Shown here one piece after another: positions 44,401-58,222 of a stretch of DNA of 64,000 nt. The translations under genes were made by a program, and so were the position numbers. The notes under the pieces are model-generated. The model was not told the origin of the DNA. It searched no databases and saw only the letters and a program-made list of their open reading frames with translations. Positions within the stretch are counted from its first letter, which is position 1. Each line of letters opens with the position of its first letter. The DNA comes from Ciona intestinalis (Eukaryota > Chordata > Ascidiacea > Phlebobranchia > Cionidae). The stretch spans positions 248,001-312,000 of the forward strand of contig NW_004190371.2 in assembly GCF_000224145.3 (NCBI RefSeq), written 5' to 3'.

Positions 44401-46966
44401 TTTGCCCCTTGCCAATTTGATAGTTTTTGAAGAGTATTTTTTATTGGGAGTGCGACATTTTGTACTTGCATATAGCATGTAGATTATGAAACAATGGAAC
44501 CTAAGATCTAGGACTGAGTTGGCTCATTTTTATCACCTTGACACCCAGGGTTCTACAACCATTTAAAGACCACTGATCAGTGATTGCTACAATTGTTTAT
44601 ATATACCAAGTGATTTATACTACCTCCTAGTTAAAATATTTACGAACTAAGAATGTTCAGTTTAGTTCTAGCAAACTACTACTATTTTGATTTTTCTTAG
44701 AAAATCATGTTATTAAGAGGAAGTTGTACAAAGAAAATTAAAATCTATTCATAGAATTAATTTAAATAATTTCCCTATTAAATAGTAATACTTAAATACT
44801 AAAACGCCAACAATTTCAAGACATTTAAACTTAAACGCTATCATTACAACGAACATGTTACAAAATACTAACAAAAAGCGAAGCACTTTGGCAATTTAGA
44901 AAACTATTTTATAGTAACTGTATTTTATAACCTATACACTGTAATAGCTTTTGAATAATATTAGGGTTCCATACTACAATGGCTGCTTAAAACAAAAATT
45001 TAATAATGATTCCAATTATATTCCACTTAGATATACTAACATAAGGATATACAGAATACAGGTCAAAGTTCAACATAAAATACAGGGTTTTAGTTTCCTG
45101 GGAATTTTAACCATGGGTAAAGTTATGAAAATGACAGCATAATCTAATTTTCCAATGATGGTTATTGATTGAGGTTGGAGCTATGCACTAAGTTTATTAA
45201 ATTTTAATGCGCGCGTAGCATTGTACAGGTCATCATAGGTCAATAAAATTGTGCCTATGATGTTACCTACATACAATTTATTATAAAACATGCTTTACAT
45301 CATAGATTAGTGAATGTATTAGGAAATCCATTATGAAGCAGGCTTTAATGTTACTACAGAATGAATAGGTTGGTGCTTGTCTTTTGCCAATACAAATTTG
45401 AAATTCATAGTGACAAGTTCTGACAACCCTGTATGAAATGTTTTTTTGCGTGAAGGATATTTTAACTTCTTAACATGTTAGTATTAAATTATATGGCTCT
45501 GATTTCATACAGAAGTATTAATTACAAATAATCTGTGCATGTATTTTCTTGCGAATTAGCAAAACTGCTCTGATTTTTAAAATTATGGGAATTTTATAAA
45601 ATCTCGGTGACAACTTAACAAAGTGTAAATACTTCCGGATTTATATAATAAACCATTGCCGGTCATTTTAACACATTTTCAGCAAAATCGAAAATAGACA
45701 CAATTTACACATCTGCTTGGTAATAGCTGCTAGGGTGTACAAATACTACCTTGTCTTACTCTATTGACCTATTATGTTATTATAACATGCAAAATGATCA
45801 ACAAAACACAGAAACCAAATAGTGACTAACTAATATAATATATATATTTCTAAACACAATAAAACACTTTCAGTTACATTACATATAAATTAACAAAATG
45901 TACAAATAAAGAATACAATATTTAAACAGATTAATTCAAGGTATATGAATACTAATTGCACTTTTAACGTATAACAAAACAACAACACACATACACATCA
46001 GTTAACTTAAAGTTGTTTTGTTTCAAGTTTTGTTATGCAAATTGCAAACTCAGCACAATTACGCTTGACAAAGAATACTAATATGTTAACATACTACTAC
46101 TGTATATGCTTTCTACAAATGCTACAGCTACATTTGTATTTGTGAACTACAGTGTAGTCTCTGAATCTTTCTATTAGAACGGTTAGCTGGCCTTACTATG
46201 AAAAACCAAAACGTTAAAACTAAAATCAAAACATTTAATGCAACAGCCTGTATTACAACGTAAACTGATTCTGTTAATCCTTTTATGAGCCCTTGTACGT
46301 TTGAAGCTGGGAACAAACGGTTGGGCGCAGTAATTAGGGTATGGGAACTGTCAGAATTGTCAGCTCAGTACTAAAGTGACAGCTGATTAAAATGACCGAC
46401 GTTACAAAAATCCAGTTTAGAAATCGGAACTTCGCAAAAAATATTCGGAAATATTCGGAACGCGAAGTTCAACTTCACGCGGTTTCAGACAAACAAAGTT
46501 TTATTTTGGCAACGCGGGGACTCTCGCTTTGATGGTACTTCCGAATTCTTATTTATAACTCTGTTATTGATATAACAAAAGGGATAACAGCCAAGACATT
46601 CCTGTTTTCTAACCAAAAACAAAATGTGTTCTGTTTTTAACTGACAGGATAAACCTAGTTTACTTTGAAAAACAGTTTGTACTTCAGTTTAGCGAATGCC
46701 ACTAATACTCTTTTAGTCCATTTAATGTGGGGAAATGCATATATACTTACGTCAACTGCTCAACATAGCCGTAAAAGTCCTGTAGCTTGTTTAGTAACCA
46801 AAAGTAAACAGGCAGCTACCTTTTTCTTGATGGAATAAAGAGACTGCTTCAACCAGATAACTTGTTAATAAAATTAATAATTGATTTATCAACGGTAATA
46901 ATGTGACACACATCACACAACAACAATAGTAGGGAGCGTGTACCGCATCAAAACAAGCAAAGCGCG
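41426..46966. other. Intergenic between F-box gene and SOS 3' end
   Basis: About 5.5 kb, AT-rich. A C6-TTT-G13 homopolymer pair sits at about 41940-41962. Two candidate exons on the minus strand (43098-43120 with an ATG, and 42513-42586) join in phase to MVQHEANPNFPLNDGLNEFQ and LVHALITQSLNK, with good donors (GTAAGT, GTGAGT), but I found no matching next exon, so they may be 5' exons of the F-box gene, a small gene, or chance. Nothing else recognisable. Confidence 0.35.
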
Positions 46967-49900
46967 TTACAGGGCTGGAGCACTTGGTTGGCGTCGTGGA
47001 ATTGGGGGCGGCGCGTCATTTTGGGGCACATTGGGATACTGGGGCATCCCTGTTACAAAGCGGGTGGGGTCAGGAACATATCGCATTCCAGGGTATGTAT
47101 CGTACGAGTTAAGGATAGGAGGTGAGTCACGCGGGGGGATTACAGGGGGTCGCGGGGGGGAACAGGTGGAGCTTGGTTGGGGGCAGAATCTGGGATTTGC
47201 GGGGGTTCGGGGGGAAATCCCCGTTCGCTGGGGGTGAAATTGTTTTCAGGGAAGATAAACCCGTGTTCTTGAACAAATCTCGGCTCTGGTTGGGAGAATT
47301 GTTCAACTTCGTTTGGTTGATCTTGTGGATTATACCGAACATCAGGGTAGGCTGATAGTGGTTGGTGGTATTGAAACATTGATTCGTTGTGAAAGAATTC
47401 ATGTTCAGTTTGCACAAATGTTTGCATGGGGGGGTAAACCACATCTCTGGGAGGTATAGGGGGAGGGGTGTCCTTAGGGGGGTTATGTAAGGGCCGGGGA
47501 GCTTCAGAAGTTCCCCTAACCAATGGTGGGTGATCAAATGTAAACACCCCTGTGCTCTGAGCCATTATTGGGGGTGCAGATACCAAATCGTGAATAGGTT
47601 GCCGGGGTGGTCTAGGTGGGGGGCGGGGTTCATCAGGTACTGGAGATGGGGGTTCTTCGGGAACCACAGATATTGGGTGGTTTTCTACAGTTGAAGTAGA
47701 TGCTTCATCCTCATTGGTGGAATTTCTTCGTTCAAAAAGAGACATCTTTGACTCATCCCGGAATAAAGTCTTTCCACTCTTCTTGCTCGGAACAATGCCG
47801 GGAGATTTCATCTCTTTGTCGGACATTGACCTCGGCTAAAAAGATTGTTATTTTAAACTTTACATGAAGAGACAGTAGAAAATATAGTACATTAGGTAAA
47901 ATTAAACTTTAAAAGCGGTAAGTTTCTGTGGCAAGATGCGCTAGTTTACTTATAATTCAGGCTAAAGTTGGCCCATTTCGTTTAAGAAATCACGTTAAAG
48001 GTGTAGCAACATTTAGAACAGTTAAAATTTTATTCGAATTTTTAAATAGTTTTTCTTTTCAACAAAACGTCATAAATACACTATGTTTTTCACACTACAT
48101 AAGCCGTTAAAAGTTTTAACTCACAAGTCTTGCAGGTCGCTCTGCTTGTCGTGGTTCAACTTCTAACGAACAAGCAAATATATAATCGTTAAATTGTTTC
48201 TCAGTTTGTCCCTCAAGTGGATTAAGATTTATGAGATAATCCCGTATATCGTTAACAGGCAACAAGTTGTAAGGTTGATTCTGATATTGTTGAATATCTT
48301 GCATTATTGCAGCTACCATGCGTCTGTGGGAGAGATTTTCATAAAATGTTTATTATATGAATATACCACTAAGGTGAAACACATACAAAACTAATAAATA
48401 AAATAAATCATCACAACAGAAACACTAAAAAAATGTAAGTTTTAAGAATTGTCTGCCATATGACAAAACAGGACAGGCCTCATTATGACATAGATTAGCT
48501 ATTTACTTTCTATAATTTATTACATTATGCCTGGCAGCAACAACAGAAGAATACATTCATTCAGTTTTAAAAACAACATTTAAGAAACAATGAATAAATA
48601 AATATTAAACATCATAAAATTTTTTGAAATATTTCACCTTTTTCCAAAGTTAATCAACTCGAGGTGTTCGGGATAATTAGGTAGAAGATGTGGATTGCCT
48701 TCCTCTGTCTTCAATATGTTTGTTAGGAATGTTCCTGATATAACAAGTTGTTACGGTTTGGTTAAACAGAATCAAGGCTACGTAATACATAAAAAAGCAG
48801 AAAACAAGTCCATTAAATTGTGTTTATTAGATATATTTTATTCTTTTCTTTTTTGGAGTTGTAAGGATAAAGAAAATATTTCTGTAATTTTTTGTTCACT
48901 AAAGAAAGAGAATGAAAACCTGGACCATCTTACCCCAACATATCATATGTTTGAAATCACAGCTTGTTTTTATTAAAATCCCTAACTAATGATTTGTGAC
49001 TTATGATATCTCAATGCATTTAAATTTACACTTTACCCACCCTTCTACTTTTATTTATTATGCCAAGATGATATTACAGCTATACATAACTCACCCACAA
49101 AAGGCACGCATGGTGGATCACACGATCTAAGCTTCTCCAAACACTTAGTAAGCCTAGGATCACACAGATCCATGCATTCCTTCAAACCCTTTACCAAGCG
49201 ATCCGGTAAATGCTGTCGAAAGTTTGCATTGGATAAGTTAGTGGTTGTGTATACATTATTACATGTATTCTATAATATTTTATCTAAGTCCTATTGCAAA
49301 AAAACTAACACTTTTTTTAACCCCCAAGTTGTCTATTTAAAATTTAACTGTAAATTTTATAATAATAGTTTTTTTAAGAAGATACAAGAGGTTTGATATT
49401 CCATGTTTGGTCAAAATGTTAATTGACCTGACCCATACAGCGGTATTAGCCATATAGATATATTATTTAAAGAGTTGCCACCCTAAAAACCACAGAAAAA
49501 AACACAATTAGCTGCAGGTTTCAGTTAATATGTAATAGTGTTTCTTTTTGATTTGTAGACATACAGTCATACACCATAATATAGTTTTTAAGGTAGCAAA
49601 GTATGGTAAAAAATTAGGGGAAAAAACAATATCTTTTGGGTTGATGTTGCAGTTTTAGAATCAGAATCTCATTAGAACCTTATTATATTGCTTGATAAGA
49701 TATAAATATTTTAAAATATTATAACGATTTTAGTTTCTTACTTGTTTTGTATGATTAAGTCGATGTATAGGAGATGAATTAAAAGCAGCAACAAACTCAA
49801 GAAGTCCGTTAAAATTATTAAGTTGTTTTAAAACTTGCATTATTTCTATGGCTCTGCTCATTACTGATGTTCGCTCCTCAAAATTCTTTGTCTGCAAACA

Positions 49901-52900
49901 ATGAACATTATTAGATATACAAAACAAACTATATTTAAACAGTGGACCGATTATCCTGTTTTAGGCGAACCATATATTATTATAGATAGGACACTAATTT
50001 ATAAAACAATTTTAAATATTTTACAGTTAAAGATAATTTTCACATAGTACTATTTTATGCCTAAAATTTACTTACAAAAACTTGTGCCATTAAAATAAAA
50101 ATTTTTTAAAACAAATCACTAATTTAGCAACAGTTTATACATATATGTATCTATATTTTTTCGACATATATATCTAGCAGCAGTGCACTAACCTCCACTA
50201 TAGACCTTGACACCCATCTAGTAATAGTTGTACACCAATGTATCATCCTCAGTAAGTTTGGTGACGATGTCTCTTTACCAACTTTGGTCCATACGGTCCC
50301 AACCAACTCAGATGATTGAACTTTTCTGTGAACATACTTTGGTTTGTGGTGGTACAAATACACTAGTTTTTTTTTTTAAATTTAATTTACTCTAAAACTA
50401 GCTTACTGGAAAAAGGTAAAAACTGACTAAAAACACTTTTACACCAACTTTAACAAGAAGTAACCCAAATTAAAAAACAAAAAGTAAAATTATAACACCA
50501 AGTAATGCAAAGTATGATCAGACTTTATATAACACGCATAAATTATCTCGGACATATTTAATTACCTGTAAAGATCAAACTCCAACAAAGTTAGTTGCCT
50601 CGCCACCTCAATAGGATGTAATGACATGATTGAATATTTCTCTGCATCGTGAGTGATGTGCCATTCAACAGGTGGAGGATCATTACGGAACGATGGCATT
50701 GGGATGTCCTCTTCAGAGGCGATCTTCTTCGCGATGATCTTCTCCATTGTCCTCGCCCACTTCTGCATGTTCTTCCCTCTCACAGAAGACACAAACTGCC
50801 GCACGGACCCCAAGAGCTCCCAATCTGATTCGAAGTCGTACCAGTGATGTTCCAACCATTGACGGATCACATTCATCACTCTGTGGTGAGGACCATGTTA
50901 GGCTGACTTTTATTTTTAAGTAAATTTTTAGCTTAAAACTCCAACTTGAAACTCAAAAAATATCAAACATACAAAAAATTTATAACATTTACAACATGTC
51001 AGATAAAACCTAAGACAGAAACTTCAAACCCATCAAACATACAGGACCTTATTACAAAGTTTATTAAAAACAGGCTTAAAACAGTGTACTACATTTGCGG
51101 CATTTTGTTTATTTAACCCATAAAAACATACCAAAACAAACCTTACTGTTGAGATTAGCATTAATTCATTGCCATAAAAAGAAAGAATTGCCCCACATCA
51201 ATATTTAATTACATTCGAAACCTCCATGTACATACAACCCTTAATTAAACATGTATAAAAGTTAAATTATAACCACCTAAGTTGAATAGGTTGCGCATAT
51301 TCTTTCCTGAATCTTTTTAAATCATCTCGAGAAACAATTTCTCCTCGTTCGATCGCTGCTAACTGTGCTTCAGTTGGTGGGGGTTCAGGTATGTTGTATC
51401 TATGGAAGTACATATATCATGTGTTTATGTTGTATCTATGGAAGTATATTTATGTTGTATCTATGGAAGTATATATCGTGTGTAAATACGCCATGGATAG
51501 AAGTTGGTGGATGCGTTTTATAAAAAAAGTTGTCACGGAAGCGTAACAACGCAATTTGATTAGTTAAATAAATAGTTGCGTACCAGACCATTTTTTACAA
51601 TCAACAGGCACAATTCTTACTATTTAAAAATGAGAATACTCCAGTTTCTATCACCCAATCTATTACCCAAGTTGTCTGTGTTAAAAGTCAAACTTAAGTT
51701 AATACCACTTTATTTCAGTGTTTTTTAAAAATTGTTTAAATTAAGAAGCCAAATAACAAAGATTAACAAAACTTGATCCCAAGACACATAACATATAAAT
51801 CAATAATAACATTAATATAAAGATCATTACCTTTCTACTAGAAGCTCAAGCAGCAACCGGGGTTTACAAAATGAACGAAAAGTTGTCAGAAATGTCTTTG
51901 TAAATCCGGGAACTACAAATTGAAGTTAGTAGGAATTACATATATGTACAAAACAGAATCTGAATAAATTTAAATTAAATTCCATACAAATTGTTTCAAT
52001 AATGATATAACGATTAATGAAAAGTTTGTATAATTTCAATAGCATAAAATAATAAGCATAATATGGAATAAAACTTGAAATAATTTTTCAGCGGTTTATC
52101 TAGTATAAAAACATAGTGTATTTTCAACATTTTGACAAAACTTGTCATACCAAATAAGCCGCTTAAAGATTGTTTACATCATGCCTAGTGGCAGAAGTAA
52201 CGAAATAAAATTTTGAAAGTCTGGCAAAGTGTTGTGTAAGATGACATGGCACATATTTTTAAACCAGTGGGTTCTGTGGCGGATTAAATTCCTAATAACT
52301 TAATATGACATCAACATGGCATTGGCCAGAGCTTACAGAACTCTTAGTTGTTTAGACCAAAAAAAACAGTTTAATTTATTTTTAATTCAATTAGAATGCT
52401 GTTCTAGCAAACTATAATATAAAATTAAACTCCTTTTAGATGTTTTTTTTGAATAAGAGACTGCTGATTCCATTTAGGAAAAAGATATTTCTCTTATTAT
52501 ACAATTGACCAAACTTGATTTTTGTCTGTTACATTTTCGTAGCACCAGATCCTTATTTTGTGAAAAGCGTTTTTATGGATTGTGGGTTCAAGTTGAAATC
52601 CAGTCTCGGACATATACAAGCCAAATGTATCGTATTATTATTAATCCCTTTTATATTATCAGGAAGTGAAACAAGTGGACCACACTCACCATAGTAGAGA
52701 TGATAGGTAAGTCTCTCCACCAGTTTAAGGACCGTTCCACCTTTTATTTGAGGGATTTGTCCTTCACCTTCTAATACTAAGTTATCTGGACTGTCTGGCT
52801 CCATGTACCGATACCTATGTTAAGGTACAGGAGGTTACCACTGGTGTATAAAAACATATGTGCAGTAGTAGTAATGTTAAGGGTGCCGAAAGTGACATGT

Positions 52901-55900
52901 CACCTAACTATTAAAACAGGGGTGACATCGTGTTTTAGCACTCCAGTTTGAATGCAAACCAGGTTTTATCCTGGGTGTCATTACAAACAAGCAGAGCCAA
53001 AATATATTGCATTCGCTAGAATAATCAATGAGGTTTCCTATATTTGACAACTATGGGTTTAACTGTTTTTAACAATGTCACCTAAGAAATTGATAAAAAT
53101 TAAAAAGATGACGCGTCCCATTAAAGCTGCTAAGGGTTTTAATGACAAAACAAAACTTTTGGGATCCCGGATTAAAATAAAGCATGATAATAAAATGAAT
53201 ATATGAAGGTGAATATTGTTTGCACTAATATATAGAGACGTATAACCAATCAGATTTGATTTCAGTTCATTGGGAAGATTAATATTAATTATACCCTATG
53301 CTATTTAATATTGGGAACTACGCTAATAGAAACTGAAAAAGGAAATTCCAATTTGGAAACTCCGTAAAGATATCATCTTACTGTACATACTGTTGGTACT
53401 AGGCACATCAATACTTGTAGTTTGACTCTTTCGGCAAAATATTTGGCTACCTAGAAGCATTTATTGATTGTCATTTCACCCTAATTAAGATGACCTGAAT
53501 AGGATGCCAAAACATTGTTTTTTGGCAAATTTTTTTGCCAGAAAAACAAAATGCAAAAAATTATTTACCAAAACTGCAAAATACTAAAAAAAAATTTATC
53601 GAGTAGGGCAAAAAAACATTATTATCTTACTCTTCTTTAGATGGATAACGAACAGGAAGTTGAGATGCCTCTTCCCTCATCAATTGATCCAACATCCGAT
53701 CATACGTGGATCGATATTGAAGTCGGACGAGATGAGCCATCCATGCTCGTTTCTCTTCGCTTGAATGAGCACAGAAGATGTGCTTTGTCTCCCCGTCGTC
53801 GACCGAGAACTGACAATCTGAACTTTCATCATCGGTGACCGTGCTCTGTAGAGTTTAAATACATTTAGGGGATAGGGAAATCTGTGCTTTGTGGAATTTA
53901 AAATGTTTAAATGACTTTTCCTCCATACTCCACTGTTAGATTATTTCAGCACATTTATTAAACTTTAAATGAATGTTTACAAAGTGTACAAAGAAATTTA
54001 ATTTGAGATGAATATAAATGAATAAATATTGTTGCTGAATACGACCAAAATACACAAACCTAGCGAAAGAGAGACACGAGGCAAGCAAGTGACGTACAGT
54101 TACTATGCATTATATAGTTTGCCGCACATGAATCGTTGTGCAACAATGAGCTACATTAATATACGAAAACAATGAACGGTGATGTAATGCATGTAAACAC
54201 ATTGTCATCTAACATTTCTGTTTTATGTGGATGAGGTCATGTAGTATGACACACCATGTGACCTGACTTTTAGGTCAGAACTGCCCTATTACCTCACCAC
54301 CTAGGGCGCTACTGCATGACTTTAAGCATAATTAAGAATAAAATACATTTTTTAAACATGTAAATAACAACATTCAAAACATTTATATCTTTTTTACCTT
54401 GCGAAGTAAAATTCTCTCTTTGAGTCGATATTCATGCGGAGACACAGCCGGCATTGGTCGTCGCGCTTGGTTGGATTTACAACAAAGAAGAAGTGAATCG
54501 AAAAGGAAGACCCGACGCTCCGAAGATCGTTTACCCATTACCCTCGTTAAGTCACCCTGGAATATTTGAAAGATGGGTTAGTGGCGGACATGGTGACAAC
54601 CCATAAAAACATTTTCCTTTTTTTCAGATTTAAACGGGCATACCAACGAAAAACCTTAATTTGTGTTAATATAAAAAATGCTCAATGTTGATCTGAATGT
54701 ATCACTGGAGTTTAGTTTTAAAACTTTGATCAGATTTGGGTGCTGTTGTAATACATTTGCTTGAAAACCCTTAGTAGGCCTATTGTACAGCATAAAATGC
54801 AATGTAGACGAAATAATCAATATTAGCTTAGGCTTATTTTAGGTATTTTGAAGGGAAATATAGAGAAAGGCAGTTTTGGTCATGATACTAACAAGTAGTA
54901 ATCAATTTCTGCAACCCGATATACAATACATAAACTCCAAGTTTATGTAGCACTGATATAGATGCAATCCTGGAGTGCCAGGCCTAATCTGGAATTCATA
55001 CACTACATTTATGATTAAACATTACAATCAGGTAGACATAGGAATGCAAGTGTAAGTACCCCCATCTTCCTGTATTTTAAAAATTTTGGTCCTATGACCA
55101 CTGATATACGATATATTTTCTCGTTCCATTTGGTAGTAAACAAACAACATTCAAACAATTATATAACCACATCTTCTCAGCTCCATGGACCAGTGTTAAT
55201 TGTTTAAAACATCAAGATATTAGGATATTATGTGCTAAAGGTGTCCCAGTCTACCCCATAATACTATTTGTTTACCACAATACGTTAACTCATACAAACA
55301 CAATGATCAATCAACACAACCCACCTCGTAAATAAACTCATTACATGTCTGTGTAATGGTTTTTCCCCACCATCCTTCTATACTTTCCTCAATATCTTTC
55401 ATCTTCTCCATTTGTAAACCCCCTCTCCATGATATACGAAGACTTGCTTCACTGTAAATAATACAAAAAAAACAATCACCCACAAAGTAAAATTGAACAT
55501 ACATTATAAAGTCTGTCGTTTTCTTGCCATGCGAGGATAAAGCAAGTTACATACATTCATTCATTCACTATATATATTTATGGATTCAGTTAGAATTGCT
55601 TGATAAAAAAAAATATTTAATCATTATATCCACCAATGGAGTCAATTTATGATACAGTATGTAATTTTATCCTGAGAATTTTGCAAGAGTTGCAGCAACC
55701 TCCGAATTTACCAATATTAAAAACAATTTATTTTAGAAAAAAAAATAATTTTTTTAACGTATATTAAGTGCATAAAAATGTTAATTTAAAAAAAAATACC
55801 ATTTACGGCCTTTTTCAGACTTGGAAAACCTTTTGAATTTGTAAAAATGCATTTTGTTGTTTATATTGCGAAATCCAAGAACAAAATTAGATTTGCAACC

Positions 55901-58222
55901 AAAGATGTTATTTCTCTCAATTTAACACAATATATTCCTTGCATAACAATCTGATTACTTGAATATAACACCAATAACATACAATAATTAAATTCCATTG
56001 TATGTCAGAAAATGCTCATTTCCATACTAGACTGAATTCCATTGTATAACTTATATACTATGGTACAGCTTGTACACCCAATTTGCAAACTATAAACATT
56101 TCTTACTAAATCTATAAACCATGGTGCAAAATCATAGTTTCAACATAATTGTAATTCTAGCTAGTGCACCATAGTTGTGGATGCGCCGTTAGAAAACCTT
56201 GCGTTACTTCCTAGGTTGATGGTGCATGCAGGAAACCCCCGGAACCTTCCCAATCTTTTGTTAAATCAACCCCTGATGTCATAGCAACACAATGAAAAAT
56301 TTCCAAACACATATATCAATGGTTTCTGCTAACTAGTCCATAATAAACAGAGCTGACATACTGTGCAAATTAATGCTAGGTAAACTATGGTATGTTACAG
56401 CTTAAAAAGTATGTTGCTTGAAAAATGTTGTTATGAAATGCATTGAATATTTGGGGGCAAAAAATTATTTCGAAACAAATGTTTAATGCTTGAAAGTTGA
56501 AACCTTTTTATGATAAGTTATTAAATTACGCTTTGAAACGCTGCATATACACCGTTTACATATTTTAGACAAGAATAGTCTGTGAAATCATCATTGTACT
56601 AACTTTGGAATCATTTTTGAAATTTTTATAATAAAACTAAAGCAAATTCAATTTTTGGGTATCGGGATAAAAGGAAAACTGTGGTCTAAATCTAAACACC
56701 AAAACCCAGAACTCTTTGTAAAAAAAGACCTCAACACCTTGCCCATATAGAATAAAAGCAAATTTAAAATTGGTCATAACATTTTATACCTTGGTCTATT
56801 CTTAGGTAACATGGCAGCTCGGTTTTCAAGAATAAGTTTGATTGGAGTGATTGCACTAACTACTTGACTGAAGGCTTCTTTATCATCACTGTCATTGGTG
56901 CTGTGCTCAAGTGCCTGGTATAAGGTATAACTTCAGTAAGAGTGAAATTTCGAATCAATAATTAAAAAATTGGAATAGTTTTTAATATTAAATACTAAAT
57001 AGCCTAATAAATATTGTAGCTGGATTTTTTCAGTTTTCTACATGGTAAACAAGACGACAAACCTGTATTTGCTCAAAGTAATAGAAACAATGATATATTG
57101 GAACAAGAAGAAGATTTGGGAGCACGTAAGTCACCACGTCTCTGAATCCTTCACACACCAACTGTGGATGACCAAAGTAAACAAATATTTTGACAAAATA
57201 TCTCATAAAGCAGGTAAAGCTAATCAAATCCATTAAAACAAGCTAATGAAATCCATTTTCTATTAAAAAATAAAATGGTGAAAAAAGACAGGATAATCCA
57301 TATGTGTGNNNNNNNNNNNNNNNNNNNNNNNNNNNNNNNNNNNNNNNNNNNNNNNNNNNNNNNNNNNNNNNNNNNNNNNNNNNNNNNNNNNNNNNNNNNN
57401 NNNNNNNNNNNNNNNNNNNNNNNNNNNNNNNNNATAAAGGTTCCGGAAATTTCCGATTAATTTGATCTTGAGCTTCCTTTGATATAAATATTATATTAAA
57501 TATAAAAAATATATAATTGAAGCAAATGTTTTAAATCACACATATATTAAAGTGGTTAGCTGCAGAGAAAATCATTAAAAGAGAAGTATTTTAAATCTAA
57601 ACAAACATTAAATTTTAGGTCTGAATAACTGTTCCAATTTTAGGTGTGAAATAACTTTTACATAAAATATAATAGCAAAAGTAAGAGCTACAGGCAAGAC
57701 TATTTCCCATCATTTTTTAAATAATTAAAATAGCATGAATGTTTGGCATAACAATAACAAACAAACATATTCCATAGGCGACACAGTTTTTGAATTGCTT
57801 TGGTGGCATGTCTAAAATGCAATTACAAATGCCCGGAGAAAACTTTAAATAAAAATATTGGTATTTAAAAACAAATATATATATAAATATATTGGTATTT
57901 CAAAAACATCACTGACTTGTAGATTCTTTGGTGGAGGGCTAAGCAGTGAAGACAGAAGTCGGATTAATAAAGAATCCAAGTAACGTAACGCATCGTCAGC
58001 TAAACTTAACCGGGCATGATGGAGTTGTTGAATCTGAAAAACAATTATATAAAAAAATTATAAAATTGTTATTGATGTATTGTAAGAAAATTCACCAGAA
58101 AACCACTACATATATGATATTATTACAGCACGAAATTAAAATTGAACCAGTAAATTGTTTACCTTTGTAATAGATGGAATAAGTACACCCAACCACTTGG
58201 ACTTTTCATGAGATGAATCCAT
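46967..58222 (-). CDS. SOS: Son of sevenless, Ras/Rac guanine nucleotide exchange factor (at least 18 exons)
   Basis: Links Grb2-bound receptors to Ras activation. Exons seen: 58163-58222, 57917-58033, 57476 to the gap, 57063-57161, 56790-56914, 55325-55451, 54398-54556, 53631-53845, 52690-52814, 51831-51912, 51277-51399, 50566-50880, 50193-50325, 49742-49891, 49095-49212, 48638-48734, 48125-48323, 46967-47835. They give, in order, part of the histone fold ([27 protein letters not shown]), end of DH ([17 protein letters not shown]), PH ([14 protein letters not shown]), REM ([16 protein letters not shown]), the CDC25 catalytic core ([60 protein letters not shown]) and a Pro-rich tail with Grb2-SH3 motifs PPPIPPR, PPVPPR and PPPIPRR. 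The rest of the histone fold and most of DH are missing at the N-gap. A one-base frame change at the G7 run 47154-47160 separates the last 58 codons; read strictly, translation stops at 47140. Confidence 0.95.
48850..48942. mobile_element. MITE fragment (TAGTAGGGTGGGG family)
   Basis: Right half only: 'agttgtaaggataaagaaaa' through 'tggaccatcttaccccaaca'. In a SOS intron. Confidence 0.5.
52868..52937. repeat. Short repeat with GTGACAT/ATGTCAC arms, copy 4
   Basis: 'agtaatgttaagggtgccga' then 'agtgacatgtcacctaacta' and 'caggggtgacatcgtg'; inverted relative to 1905-1985. In a SOS intron. Confidence 0.5.
55053..55266 (-). mobile_element. TIR-MITE (TAGTAGGGTGGGG family)
   Basis: 'agtacccccatcttcctgta' at the left and 'gtgtcccagtctaccccata' at the right; core 'ttctcgttccatttggtagt' and 'accagtgttaattgtttaaa' in inverse orientation. 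In a SOS intron. Confidence 0.65.
57309..57433. other. Assembly gap (125 N) inside SOS
   Basis: The gap cuts a histone-fold exon (translation [14 protein letters not shown] runs into it). About 230 residues of the SOS protein are unaccounted for here, so the real missing length is more than 125 bp. Confidence 0.95.

Noticed and set aside
46128-46316. Minus-strand frame with a convincing hydrophobic segment (ALNVLILVLTFWFFIV)
   Set aside because: It has no ATG (TTG start), no clear upstream exon and no family I recognise; AT-rich DNA often yields such frames.
46938-47355. Plus-strand open frames (Gly/Arg-rich) over the SOS 3' exon
   Set aside because: They are the complement of the SOS Pro-rich tail; the minus strand has the splice sites and SH3 motifs.
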